64,000 nt of DNA, taken from the NCBI RefSeq assembly GCF_028198145.1, contig NZ_CP116338.1:620001-684000 (forward strand). The letters are read 5' to 3'. Of this stretch, positions 49,072 through 58,425 are shown in pieces (the first letter of the stretch is position 1; each line of letters starts with the position of its first letter). The position numbers and the translations under genes were made by a program. This DNA comes from Microbacterium sp. nov. GSS16 (GTDB taxonomy: Bacteria > Actinomycetota > Actinomycetes > Actinomycetales > Microbacteriaceae). Below the pieces are notes generated by a model, which made no database searches, was not told the origin of the DNA, and was given only the letters and a program-made list of their open reading frames with translations.

Positions 49072-50880
49072 TCAGTTGGGCACAACCACGCACCGGTACC
49101 GCGCCCGAGTCAGCCCCACGTAGAGTAGGTCGAACCAGTCGAGCCCCTCACTACTCACGAAGGCCAAGCCGTCATCGCCGATATCGGTGAGGATCACGGC
49201 CTCGGCATCCAGCCCCTTGTACTTGAAAATCGACCCCCAGCGCACGCGCCCGTGCGGCACCTTCGGAGCAGTCGGTGTCCGGTGCTCAACCACGACAGGT
49301 GACACTGTGGCATTCACTCGTCCGACCGGCACGGGCGCGACCTCATCCGTCACGCGCAGCCGCTCACGGAGCCACCGTTCTTCCTTCGAGAAATGCTCTG
49401 CCGCAAGCAGCTGACCGACCAGCGAACGACGCGCGCCGAACGGACTGAGAATCACTATGTCGTGCGGCTGATGGTGCTCGAGCAGTTCGCGCAGCGCTTC
49501 GGCGAGCGCGTGCGATGGACCAGTTGCGGGCACCTGCTTGATCGCCAGGGGCCCATCGATCGTCGAGGTCACCCGATGCCCGCGGTATCCGAAGCGGCGT
49601 GAGAGCAGCTGCTCAGCTGAGCTCGTGAGACCACTGACCTGACGAAGTCCGCGCCGTAGCGCTACGTGCATGAGGTCGGGCACGCGCTCGCGCACAACCG
49701 CGTACGGATCCACATGCGCGGCTGCAGGGCGCAGAATCTGCTGCCGTGCATCTCCGGCGAAGGCGAGCTTTGTTCCCTTCGCCGAGCCGGATGTCGCCAA
49801 TGCGAACAGCAGATCGAGCACCTTCGGGAACCCCGCGATGTCCTGGACCTCATCGACGCAGATCGCGTCGTACGCACCAATCGACGGATTCTTCTCGACC
49901 GCAGCGAGCGCAAGCGAAGGAAGTTCTTCCCAGTACCACTCGCGCGAGGCATCCGACGGATTCTGCTCCAGCCCCGCAAGCCTCAGCATAAGCGAATTGA
50001 GATCGTCCACCACGATGTCGCAATGGGTGCGCAGCATGTCGCGGAGCTCTTCGGCCATCAACCTGTTCCAGCAAGTCACCAGCGTGCGATGGCCACCGCG
50101 CCAGCGCTTGGCCAGCCGGGCGATGAGGTAGCTCTTGCCCGTGCCAGCAGGGCCGTCGAAGTAGATGTGGTCATTGCGCTCGACCATGTCGAGCACGGCG
50201 TTCTGCTCTTTGAGCAGGTGCCTCTCATCGTCGAGTCGCTCGAGCTTGCGGTCGGCCAGAGTCCGTCCTCCGGCGAAATCTCCGAGCAGCGCAGCCGCGA
50301 CCTCTTCGACGTGCTCGGCCGTCATCACGGACGGGTCATGCTCCACTCCGTCATTCTGCGAATACCACGCGTCGTGCTCGTTGAGCAGGTGGGTGATGGT
50401 CTTCGCCGGATGCTGCAGATCAGAGCGCCACGCCAGCTCCCACTCGAAGAACTGCATGTCGCCTGGGGTCGCATTGTTGAACTGATGCCGGTCGAGGGAT
50501 GTGAACCAGACGAGTCGCGCGATCGGCTCGCTCCCGGCGAGTATGCCGCGGCTCTTCAGGTAACCACGGAGGCTCCGGATGCTGCCATCAAGCTGCGCGA
50601 ACGGACTCTTGCCGGGATTCGGAACACGGTCGAGCCGCCAATCTCCGTCCTTGTACTCGACGTACTCGGGGCTCTTGGCCTCGATCACGACAACCCCCCG
50701 GCCGGGGATCAGCACGATGAAGTCGGCTTCTCCCTCGAAGTGGGTCGTGTGCCGACGAATCTCGAGGCTATGCAGCACCACCCAGCCGTCCGCGTCGTGG
50801 GCGCCAGCGAACGCGTCGAAGATGCGCTTCTCGGAGACGTTGGCGCCCGTGCGGGGGCGCGGGGGGATCATCCGGGTCAT
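49072..50880 (-). CDS. NERD-domain UvrD-like helicase
   Basis: A 602-residue protein. The N-terminal NERD nuclease-related domain has FEGEADFIVLIPGRGVVVIE and AKS, carrying the acidic and Lys residues of a PD-(D/E)XK fold. The superfamily 1 ATPase has Walker A FDGPAGTGKSY, the Walker B ICVDEVQD, KLAFAGDARQQI and a C-terminal LLYVGLTRARYRCVV (motif VI). The core is short compared with full UvrD. NERD-helicases recur in defence islands and may recognise DNA ends. GAGGAAG precedes the ATG. It is the last gene of the minus-strand operon; a 63-codon frame overlaps its start by ATGA. Confidence 0.85.
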   Translation of the reverse strand: MTRMIPPRPRTGANVSEKRIFDAFAGAHDADGWVVLHSLEIRRHTTHFEGEADFIVLIPGRGVVVIEAKSPEYVEYKDGDWRLDRVPNPGKSPFAQLDGSIRSLRGYLKSRGILAGSEPIARLVWFTSLDRHQFNNATPGDMQFFEWELAWRSDLQHPAKTITHLLNEHDAWYSQNDGVEHDPSVMTAEHVEEVAAALLGDFAGGRTLADRKLERLDDERHLLKEQNAVLDMVERNDHIYFDGPAGTGKSYLIARLAKRWRGGHRTLVTCWNRLMAEELRDMLRTHCDIVVDDLNSLMLRLAGLEQNPSDASREWYWEELPSLALAAVEKNPSIGAYDAICVDEVQDIAGFPKVLDLLFALATSGSAKGTKLAFAGDARQQILRPAAAHVDPYAVVRERVPDLMHVALRRGLRQVSGLTSSAEQLLSRRFGYRGHRVTSTIDGPLAIKQVPATGPSHALAEALRELLEHHQPHDIVILSPFGARRSLVGQLLAAEHFSKEERWLRERLRVTDEVAPVPVGRVNATVSPVVVEHRTPTAPKVPHGRVRWGSIFKYKGLDAEAVILTDIGDDGLAFVSSEGLDWFDLLYVGLTRARYRCVVVPN

Positions 50881-51065
50881 GAGGCTTCCTCGGGCCTATT
50901 CTGCTTGTCAGCACCATGGGTGGCAGAACCCAACACCATGCATCCTGGTCCCTTGCTGCTCATCGATCGTCCGGTAGCAGTCGTCGCGATTGGCGTCGCA
51001 ACTGTTGGACTCAAGCTGTTGTGATGAGTCGCCCAGTTGATGTGATGTGTGGGTCTGGAGGTCAT
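50877..51065 (-). CDS. Possible small protein between nuclease and NERD-helicase genes
   Basis: A 62-residue frame (MTSRPTHHINWATHHNSLSP at its start), rich in Thr, Ser and His, whose stop overlaps the NERD-helicase ATG as ATGA. It fills the only sizeable gap in the operon. There is no recognisable family and no strong ribosome site, so it may be chance. Confidence 0.28.
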   Translation of the reverse strand: MTSRPTHHINWATHHNSLSPTVATPIATTATGRSMSSKGPGCMVLGSATHGADKQNRPEEAS

Positions 51066-51081
51066 CGCGCGTCGGCCCCAT

Positions 51082-52047
51082 CTAGCCTTCGTCCGGTAGT
51101 ACCGAAGCCCGCGTCGATCGGCTAGCGCGCCACTCACGCCCAGCACCCGATCTCCGTCCGGCCACCTCGGTGACTCGAAGCTTTGGCCCCGTGATCAAAT
51201 CCTGAGGGCGCAGTCGCGTCAAGCCGGTCACCCATTGCTCACCAGACGTCGTGCTGAGCCGAACAGCAGTCAGCCCTCCCGCAGCCGCCTCCACCTTGCT
51301 TATGGAGCCTTCGATGCAGTCGGCGTCGACCCATGCTCTGGCGGCGTTCCAGTGCGGTTCGCAAGTGAGTCGACGCCGACAGTACTTGCAGCCCTTGGAG
51401 TCGGGCACCGCCAGTCCACGTTGCGTGCGTGCCACCTCGACATGCGCTAACACATCGTCCACTTCTCTCTGCGAGAACTCAATTTGGACCGGGCCGTGCT
51501 GGAGGCTGAACGCAATCAGAGAATTGGGAAGGTGCCCTGACTCCCGCTTGAACAGGGCTGCGTAGATCAGCAATTGCGTCCGTATGCCTTGGCTGTTCGC
51601 ATCCTTCCCGGTCTTCAGGTCTACGACCGCACCACCGCGCGGATTGTCGACGACCACGTCGAGTTGGCCGTACAACATACTGACGCGGTCTTGTAGGAAG
51701 ACTTCCGAGTGCGCAGTCGCACCGGCGTTCTTGAGGACCGCTGCGAGCTCGGGACCTCGCGAACGCAGCCTCGCGCGCGTCATGACTGAGTCAGGCAGCC
51801 GTTTCGCATCGACCTTCCACCGCCCTGCTTCGCGATCCCACGCGTGCTGCAGTCCTTGTCCGTGCTCGTCGTCCACCCAGGCACCGCTTTCGAGCCACGC
51901 GCTCATCGCGAGGTGCGCAAGGGTCCCGGCGTTTTGAGGCTGTGAAGGTGGGATGGGCTTCGCGGTCGATGCATATGCCGCGGACGCTGGGCACCGCAGT
52001 AATTGTCCGGCTGACGTCGCCGACAACCATTGCCCTAGGTGCGTCAT
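51082..52047 (-). CDS. RecB/Cas4-like PD-(D/E)XK nuclease
   Basis: A 321-residue nuclease. After SAGQLLRCPASAAYAST (the Cas4/AddB-type entry with one Cys) and AGTLAHLAMSAWLE, the active site reads YGQLDVVVDNPRG then AVVDLKTGK, giving the D...DxK core, with QLLIYAALF as the Q-x3-Y motif. Three further cysteines cluster at CKYCRRRLTCEPHW; with the N-terminal Cys they could bind an iron-sulfur cluster as in Cas4 and AddB. A 70-residue C-terminal tail has no known domain. ATG overlaps the helicase stop by ATGA, so the nuclease is coupled to the DruE-like protein. Confidence 0.83.
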   Translation of the reverse strand: MTHLGQWLSATSAGQLLRCPASAAYASTAKPIPPSQPQNAGTLAHLAMSAWLESGAWVDDEHGQGLQHAWDREAGRWKVDAKRLPDSVMTRARLRSRGPELAAVLKNAGATAHSEVFLQDRVSMLYGQLDVVVDNPRGGAVVDLKTGKDANSQGIRTQLLIYAALFKRESGHLPNSLIAFSLQHGPVQIEFSQREVDDVLAHVEVARTQRGLAVPDSKGCKYCRRRLTCEPHWNAARAWVDADCIEGSISKVEAAAGGLTAVRLSTTSGEQWVTGLTRLRPQDLITGPKLRVTEVAGRRSGAGREWRASRSTRASVLPDEG

Positions 52048-55000
52048 GTCATGGCCTGCGCCGCATCGGCGATGAGTTTGAGCACGCGCCGAGGGTCGCG
52101 GTCGATAGTGAAAGAGTCCACGAACACTACGCCGTTGCAGTCCGTCGAGGCTTCGACATCCGCTGCTGCCTCGGCGAGTCGCTCGGACATCACGTCCGAG
52201 TCCGACCCTTCAAAGGGATGCCGGAGCACCACGCCGTACGCGCCGTACTTAGGTGTATCGATGACGGCAGCCGACGCGCTAGGCAGGTCGAGGATTGTTG
52301 CACCAAATGACGCAGCCCACCGGCTCAACGCTTTCGACTCGGCTTCGCGATCGATGTCCAGGGTGCCGTCGCGCAGCAGCCCGAAGAGGTCCCGGGCGAG
52401 CCGCCAGTCGAGAAGAGCGTGGTACGCCATGTTCCCGTAGTCGCGCAGGCACCGATAGCACGATGAGTTACAGGTGTGGGGGTGGTCATCCTCCTCTAGC
52501 TCCCCGAGGTAGTCCGTGATTGCGCTCAGAAACTCCGGGAGAAACTGCTCGGACCCGAGATGCGTGCTGAACCCCGCACCGTTCTCAAGTGTGTCTGCGA
52601 GGAACGCCTGAACAGTCGGTTCCCCCGTTTCCGTGACGCCAGAGTAGATGCCCGCGTTCAGCTCGAGCGGCAGGATGTCCAGGTTGGTCGCGGCGACGGT
52701 ACGCAGGAGGAAGGCAAGCGAGAACCAGCCTGCTCGGCGCCCTTCGGTTACGTCGGGCGCGCCGCTCGGTTGGTGGATGCCGGAAACAAGGTTCAGCCGG
52801 ATTCCACGGTCCCAGTCCGTCGGAGCTACGGAGCCGATGAAGAGGAAGTCCGTGTGCTGCACGGCCCCGAGTGCGACGTGCTCGACGTCGCCTGTCGCGA
52901 AGGTGCCGGGGATCAAACCCTGCTCGATGGCCTGCACTGATACGTACCCGCCCCAGTTCGGCCCGCCGGTAGCGGCGGCGCGGAGTGGAAACAGGTGCCC
53001 GCTGTTGTCATTGATGACGTATCGCTCGGCGGGTCCAGCGAGTACCTGCGCGCGGCCAACAGTGGACTCGGTGAGCTTCTTCGGGTCCGCCATGGCCCGT
53101 GCCGCCATTGCGCGTGGCGACCAAGAGAAGTTGCCGTCGAAGTCCGTGTCGAATCCGCTCCGGAATCCGAGAGGCTCGCGCAGGGGGACTCCACTGAAGT
53201 AGGCAGGCCCGGCTCCGCATCGAGGACAAGTATCCGTGTCGTCACCGGAGCGCTCGTCACCGAGGTAGGAACAGGTCCGGCAGATGAACAGCGCCGTCGA
53301 GCTCCCCAGCGGGTCCGAGACAGGCTGCGGAGCGCCGGAGCCGGCGGGCTTGAACTCGGTGATGCCCACGACGGGATAGACCCTGCCGTCCCGGACGACT
53401 TCGCTGAGCGGGGCGAAAGCGCTAACGGCCATGCTCAGGTCGCGGTCGATGACATCCGCCGGCGGCCACGGGTTCGACGACGACGGACGTCGGAGGTAGA
53501 GGTAACGCACCGACGTCGGGAACCCGAACATCGGCAGGAGGCCAGCTTCGGCAAGCAGCTGACTGAGGTCGTCGTGCTTCGCCGTGGCTACCGCCTCCGC
53601 GATGTCGGCGACCAGTGTGCCGAGCACAGCATCTGCTCGTTCCGCCGCCGAGGCGTGGAACGAGGTGCTTGAGCTCAGAGCGGTCGCGAGGGCGACGACG
53701 GCATCGCGGTTGTCCTCAATCCACCGCTCAAGTCGATGGCGGATCATCGCGGCCCAGTCGCCGGTCTTGCCGAACTCACCATGTACGTTCGACGAGAGGT
53801 CATCCCCATCTGCCGCCGACAGGTAGTCAGCGGAGGCTAGTCGGAGAATCTCGCTGCGCAGGGAGCGGTCGAACAGCTCGGGACGATTCAGCGTGAGGTA
53901 GGGCTTGGGTGTTGGCTCGTTCGTGATGCGGTCGGGTCGCTCGAAGTAGTACTCGTCGTGGCTGCGGCCGCGGCAGATGGTCAGTGCGACGGCGACCGGC
54001 GAACCTCGTCGTCCTGCGCGTCCGACACGCTGCTGATAGTTGAACCTCGTGGGCGGCATGTTCCCCAGCACGACGGCAGACAGCGAGCCGATGTCGACGC
54101 CAGCCTCCATCGTGGTCGTGACCGAGAGCAGATCGACAGCGTCGGTCTTCTCGTTCTCGTCGCCCGCGAGGAAGACGCCCTGAAATCTTGCCTGACGGTT
54201 CTGCGCATCGACGCGGTCAGTCTGACCGGTGAGCTCCGCAGTGTTCAGGCGGAATCTGCCGTCCTCGCTCATGGCCTTCCAGGCGTAGTAGTCGGTTTCG
54301 TTGACGACCTGGGTGAATTCGGCGGGGAGTTTCCGCGCGCACTTTGTGCAGTATCCATTTCCTGTCGTCAGATGCTGACGACGGCACTTCTCACACGTCC
54401 ATGCCCGTCCGTCGCTTAGCCGGATGGACACCTTTGACGGGTCAATCAGGTAGTCGATGACCGCTCCGCCTGCGCGATTCAGCGCGTCCTGGCGCAGCGC
54501 ATTCGGGTCGCCCGCCATCTCGTCCGCGACCTTCTTCCAGAACTTGCGGAGACGGGAGGTGGGCTCGCCTCGCGCCGTGCGAATCTTGCTGAAGCGGCGC
54601 TGGTCGGCGAGGATACGCAGGGCTGCCCGCGCCTCCCCGGTGCTCGACGTACCAGGCGCGTCGGCCGGGGCCGTGTCATCTGCGAGCGTGAGCCAGCCCA
54701 GCCCGGTCGTCTCGAAGTCACGCCCGCCCCCGGCGTACAGGCCCTCGAGGATTTCGCTCTCGAGGGAGGCGCTGATGTCCTCGATGAGCGACTGCCCAGT
54801 TGGGGAAAGCCCACTGCGAGGGACAACGGGCGTGACGCTCCAGTTGAACAGTGACGACCAGGTGTCGCCGCCGCGCTCACGCAGGCTTGCATGAGGTCCG
54901 CCGGGGTTCATGCCCAGATCGAGCAAGTCGAGCGAGACCAGCGACGACAGCTCGCTGAGGGTGAGGCCCTTCGACAGGTCAGCCATTAGGGCTGGCGCAG

Positions 55001-57473
55001 CTGTAAGGTCGGTGCCGGGCGCCTCCTCCCAGATATCCCGCAGCGCATTGAAGCTGCCGGGGTCACGCTTGCGTAGTCGTGCGATGGCCTCCCACCTGTC
55101 AGGCGTCCTGTTCCCCTCTGCGAGGTATTCCCGGGCTAGCTCAACGTCCGCCGCCGGGTCGCCCGCTTGCCTCAGGCGGAGGTACATCAGCTGGCGAAGA
55201 ATGTCCTGATAATGCCGGAGGCCGAGCCCGGCGGAAAGCTTCGCAGCGTCCTGCCGACTGTCGGTGAAGACGATGAGCTTGCGTTCCCGTTCACTCAAGT
55301 CATTCGCGAGCTCCGTCGTGAGCACCTGGTTGACCTTCTCAAAACCAGTGCGCATCGCTCGGATGGGAGAACGCTGAGTGCGCGGGTCCGTCGCCTTGAG
55401 GCGCTCGGGTCCTGCATACTGCTGCTCCCAGTCGTCGCCGCAGGCGGGGCATTGCGTCGGGAACGGGCTCACCGTCGCCATATCACGCTTGAGCTTGCCT
55501 GTATTGTCTCGCGCGACCTTCGCGTGGAAGCTCCAGCCCGTGTACCCAGTCGTGGTGTTCCGCAGTTCGCCGGACCCCGGGTTGAGGGCGCTTGGCCGGA
55601 AGGAGTACTCAACTTTTTGGCCGTCTCGAGTCCACGAGCGCGAGTCGAGCGCGTCCAAGTCCCTCACGTCCCGCGGCCAATAGACAATGTAGTTGTCAGC
55701 CGTGCGCTGCAGGCTGACCTGGTCGGGGAGCTTCGCCAGCTCTGGTACGTCGGCGAGGAGCATGGTTTTCACTCCCGATTGCTGGGGGTCGCCTTCGGGG
55801 GCAAATCCACCAAGGAATACGTCGCCGCAGTTCTGGCAATACAGGAGCTCGAGCACGCGGGCCCCGCATTCACATCGCGTTGCCGGCTCGGCGTGGAGCT
55901 TGCCGATGGTGCGGTCCGGCGAGCGGTCCGCTACTGCGCTGCACGCACGGTCCGAGCAGGCCCACATCCCCGCAACGTTCCGGAAGAAAAGGTGCGCGCG
56001 AAGCTTCGGGTCGCTCTCGTGCGGCTCCGAGGCGAGGCCTTCGAGGACCCGCGCGACAGCCGCACGCGCAATTTCGTCTTCCGCGTCCGGGAAGATGGCG
56101 GTTGCGAGGTCGCCGACCTTCTTCGCCGCCCCACTGCGAGCATGCAGTGCAGTCCGGAGCGATTCGACCACGCCGGTCTCGCGCGCCACGGCCGCGGCGT
56201 CACCCGCCGACATCGCGGCGAGTCCAGCGGGGTCCTCCGCCGAGACCGGGTCGCCGAGCGAGGGCACCTTGTTCGTTCCTTCGATGAAGGCGAAGGAACC
56301 TGGCTGGGCATCGAAGAACTGGTGGAGATACTCCTGGTCCCGCTGCGCGTCAAGTGAGGCGGACGCCGCCAGTACGCGGAACTGCTCGGGGCGCTCGTCG
56401 AGTCCGAGGCGGCGCTTAAGATGCCGGAGCAGGTACGCGACCTCGCTCCCAGCTGTGCCGCGGTACGTGTGCAGCTCGTCGACGACTAGGGTGAAGCGGT
56501 TCGCCGGATTCTCCAGCCATCTGCGAGTGGATTCGAAGAAGTGCTTATCCCGGTCGCGGAGCAGCATCACATTAAGCATCGAGTAGTTGGTGATGAGGAT
56601 GTCCGGCGGGGCGTCTGCCATGTCCCAGCGCGAGCGCATCTCAGCGCCGTCGAGCCGCGGCACGAAGTACTGCAGGTCCTCGTCACCGAGCTGTGCCCCG
56701 AGTTCGCGAGCACGGTTGCTGCGCGCTTCCGTGGCGCTGAGGTACCTGGCGAGCTCCTTAACTCTCAGCTGGTTCGTTCGCGACCCTGTGACGGGGGTTG
56801 CCCCGGTATACCTGCCGAAGTAGAACCGATGCCCGCTCCGGTGCTCGTTCAGCCAGGAGCGGACCTCGTCACTGTCGAGGGCGCGGCGGAGGCGGATGAG
56901 CTGGTCATCTACCAGTGCGTTCATCGGATACAGCACGATGGCGCGGACGGCAGCCCGCCCCGCATCGGACTGGCGCTGGGAGACGAAAGAGGGGCTGTTG
57001 CTGTCCCACCATCTCCCTCCGAGGCTCGATGAGCCCTTCCAATCACGGGACTCCTCGAGGAGGGACGAAAGCAGGGGTAGCATGAAGGACTCAGTCTTTC
57101 CCGAGCCAGTGCCAGCGGTGATGACCATATTTTTGCCAGACGTCACTCCCGCAGTCAGCGCGGCCTCCTGATGGCCGTGGAGAGCGGGCACGCCCTTGAG
57201 CAGTCCGCGTGAGGCGAACTCGGCAAGCTCGGGTGCGGCTCCCGCAGCGCTTACCGACTCCTCGAGAGTGAGCCCGGTTCCCTCGTACTCGGGACGCAGC
57301 TCGAGGAGGGGTTCACGGAAGACGCCGCCGTCACGGTCCAGGAGCAGCTGACGTTCGGCCTGAAGGGCGGGGTCCGCGAGGCCGAACGGGGTGTTGTAGT
57401 AGTTGAAGTACGCCTTGCGCAGGTGCTCGAAGGTCTTGACAGCGTCGAGATGACGCGGAGCGGGGACGGTCAT
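52044..57473 (-). CDS. DruE-like giant DEAD/DEAH helicase with DUF1998
   Basis: A 1809-residue helicase. The start KTFEHLRKAYFNYYNTPFGL matches the openings of large defence helicases. Walker A is AGTGSGKT (120-127), LYPMNALVDDQ is motif Ia, DELH is at 332-335, and motif VI is FNYQQRVGRAGRRGS. Cys clusters CECGARVLELLYCQNCG, CEKCRRQHLTTGNGYCTKC and CRTCSYLG...CPRCG are zinc ribbons, and the C-terminal DUF1998 region has CNSSCYRCLRDYGN with HALLDWRLA. This is the layout of DruE of Druantia systems. I use ATG 57473; the frame back to 57515 begins with TTG and lacks a ribosome site. It forms an operon with the two upstream proteins (16-base gap) and the downstream nuclease. Confidence 0.85.
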   Translation of the reverse strand: MTVPAPRHLDAVKTFEHLRKAYFNYYNTPFGLADPALQAERQLLLDRDGGVFREPLLELRPEYEGTGLTLEESVSAAGAAPELAEFASRGLLKGVPALHGHQEAALTAGVTSGKNMVITAGTGSGKTESFMLPLLSSLLEESRDWKGSSSLGGRWWDSNSPSFVSQRQSDAGRAAVRAIVLYPMNALVDDQLIRLRRALDSDEVRSWLNEHRSGHRFYFGRYTGATPVTGSRTNQLRVKELARYLSATEARSNRARELGAQLGDEDLQYFVPRLDGAEMRSRWDMADAPPDILITNYSMLNVMLLRDRDKHFFESTRRWLENPANRFTLVVDELHTYRGTAGSEVAYLLRHLKRRLGLDERPEQFRVLAASASLDAQRDQEYLHQFFDAQPGSFAFIEGTNKVPSLGDPVSAEDPAGLAAMSAGDAAAVARETGVVESLRTALHARSGAAKKVGDLATAIFPDAEDEIARAAVARVLEGLASEPHESDPKLRAHLFFRNVAGMWACSDRACSAVADRSPDRTIGKLHAEPATRCECGARVLELLYCQNCGDVFLGGFAPEGDPQQSGVKTMLLADVPELAKLPDQVSLQRTADNYIVYWPRDVRDLDALDSRSWTRDGQKVEYSFRPSALNPGSGELRNTTTGYTGWSFHAKVARDNTGKLKRDMATVSPFPTQCPACGDDWEQQYAGPERLKATDPRTQRSPIRAMRTGFEKVNQVLTTELANDLSERERKLIVFTDSRQDAAKLSAGLGLRHYQDILRQLMYLRLRQAGDPAADVELAREYLAEGNRTPDRWEAIARLRKRDPGSFNALRDIWEEAPGTDLTAAPALMADLSKGLTLSELSSLVSLDLLDLGMNPGGPHASLRERGGDTWSSLFNWSVTPVVPRSGLSPTGQSLIEDISASLESEILEGLYAGGGRDFETTGLGWLTLADDTAPADAPGTSSTGEARAALRILADQRRFSKIRTARGEPTSRLRKFWKKVADEMAGDPNALRQDALNRAGGAVIDYLIDPSKVSIRLSDGRAWTCEKCRRQHLTTGNGYCTKCARKLPAEFTQVVNETDYYAWKAMSEDGRFRLNTAELTGQTDRVDAQNRQARFQGVFLAGDENEKTDAVDLLSVTTTMEAGVDIGSLSAVVLGNMPPTRFNYQQRVGRAGRRGSPVAVALTICRGRSHDEYYFERPDRITNEPTPKPYLTLNRPELFDRSLRSEILRLASADYLSAADGDDLSSNVHGEFGKTGDWAAMIRHRLERWIEDNRDAVVALATALSSSTSFHASAAERADAVLGTLVADIAEAVATAKHDDLSQLLAEAGLLPMFGFPTSVRYLYLRRPSSSNPWPPADVIDRDLSMAVSAFAPLSEVVRDGRVYPVVGITEFKPAGSGAPQPVSDPLGSSTALFICRTCSYLGDERSGDDTDTCPRCGAGPAYFSGVPLREPLGFRSGFDTDFDGNFSWSPRAMAARAMADPKKLTESTVGRAQVLAGPAERYVINDNSGHLFPLRAAATGGPNWGGYVSVQAIEQGLIPGTFATGDVEHVALGAVQHTDFLFIGSVAPTDWDRGIRLNLVSGIHQPSGAPDVTEGRRAGWFSLAFLLRTVAATNLDILPLELNAGIYSGVTETGEPTVQAFLADTLENGAGFSTHLGSEQFLPEFLSAITDYLGELEEDDHPHTCNSSCYRCLRDYGNMAYHALLDWRLARDLFGLLRDGTLDIDREAESKALSRWAASFGATILDLPSASAAVIDTPKYGAYGVVLRHPFEGSDSDVMSERLAEAAADVEASTDCNGVVFVDSFTIDRDPRRVLKLIADAAQAMT

Positions 57474-57489
57474 ATTGCAGGCTGGCCTT

Positions 57490-58425
57490 TCAGTCGATGG
57501 CCAGCGATTGGCCAAGGGACGTGCATACGCGCTCAGCGACTTCGCGGGGCACGTTCTCGTAGATAGCGGTTGGGGCGTTCACCCCGAATCTGGGCGGGAG
57601 ACCCGTGCACAGGACTAGCGCTCGAATGTGAAGGGCAGGCATCGGCGCGCCCCAGTCAACAAACAATGTGCCCGTGTCCACGGATTCACGTCCCGGGTCC
57701 GGCCTCCACCTCAGCGCGGGCTCGTTCCGGCGGGCGAGCTCAGCGAAGGTACCGCTCGACAGGTCGCACGCGAACCATTCGCCGTCTCGTCGGGTGATGT
57801 ACCTCTCTCTGCCGTTGACCTGTTCGGAATAAAGACCGTCCGGATGGTTCGGCTTCGCGGCGCTAACGTCGTGCCAAACACGCGGATGGATCGACTCAAG
57901 TCGCTTCAGTCGTGCGCCGTAGACCGGCGGACCAGTCAACGCGCGCGGCCGAGCGAGAGGCAGGGCATGCGAGATGCGGTCCGCAGACTGGCCCGCAACG
58001 TTCAGGCCGGCGGCGTCGCCGGCGTCTTGCAAGTCCGATTCCCGCGCGTAAGGCATGTAGAAGGTCGTGGGTTGTGGCACCTCTCCTACCGGCGGCTCTC
58101 GCCGAGCTGTCGGAAGCCATCCGCAGAAATCCTCCAGTGCACGCATCATCCGTGGGCGGCGAGCACCCGCGATGACAGCAAGTCCGCCCGCGGAAGGAAG
58201 GCGGACGAGTGCCGGCGGGGCGACCGCCCACCGACCTCCAACCCAATCCACCTCACAGTGACCGAGCGATGAGAGGCCGCGAAGCCATCGTCCACTTGTG
58301 TACATGCGCGGCTCAATGTTCGCGGTCCTAGCGATCCAGTCGATTCGCGTGCGCACATCCGAGATGGTTCCTGAGCCGACCTCGCTCATCCACCGAAATA
58401 GCAGGTCGCCGACGGTCTCATCCAT
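57490..58425 (-). CDS. Uncharacterised 311-residue protein, possible DruG-like
   Basis: ATG 58425 overlaps the stop of the 680-residue gene by eight bases, which fixes the start. The N-terminal part DETVGDLLFRWMSEVGSGTI and LRGLSSLGHCEVDWVGGRWAVAPP looks like a winged helix-turn-helix. It continues with beta strands (GLAVIAGARRPR) and ends with a conserved-looking YITRRDGEWFACDLSSGTFA and a helical tail. No catalytic residues are obvious. Size and place, directly upstream of the DruE-like helicase, suit the second small subunit (DruG) of type II Druantia, but I cannot confirm homology. Confidence 0.65.
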   Translation of the reverse strand: MDETVGDLLFRWMSEVGSGTISDVRTRIDWIARTANIEPRMYTSGRWLRGLSSLGHCEVDWVGGRWAVAPPALVRLPSAGGLAVIAGARRPRMMRALEDFCGWLPTARREPPVGEVPQPTTFYMPYARESDLQDAGDAAGLNVAGQSADRISHALPLARPRALTGPPVYGARLKRLESIHPRVWHDVSAAKPNHPDGLYSEQVNGRERYITRRDGEWFACDLSSGTFAELARRNEPALRWRPDPGRESVDTGTLFVDWGAPMPALHIRALVLCTGLPPRFGVNAPTAIYENVPREVAERVCTSLGQSLAID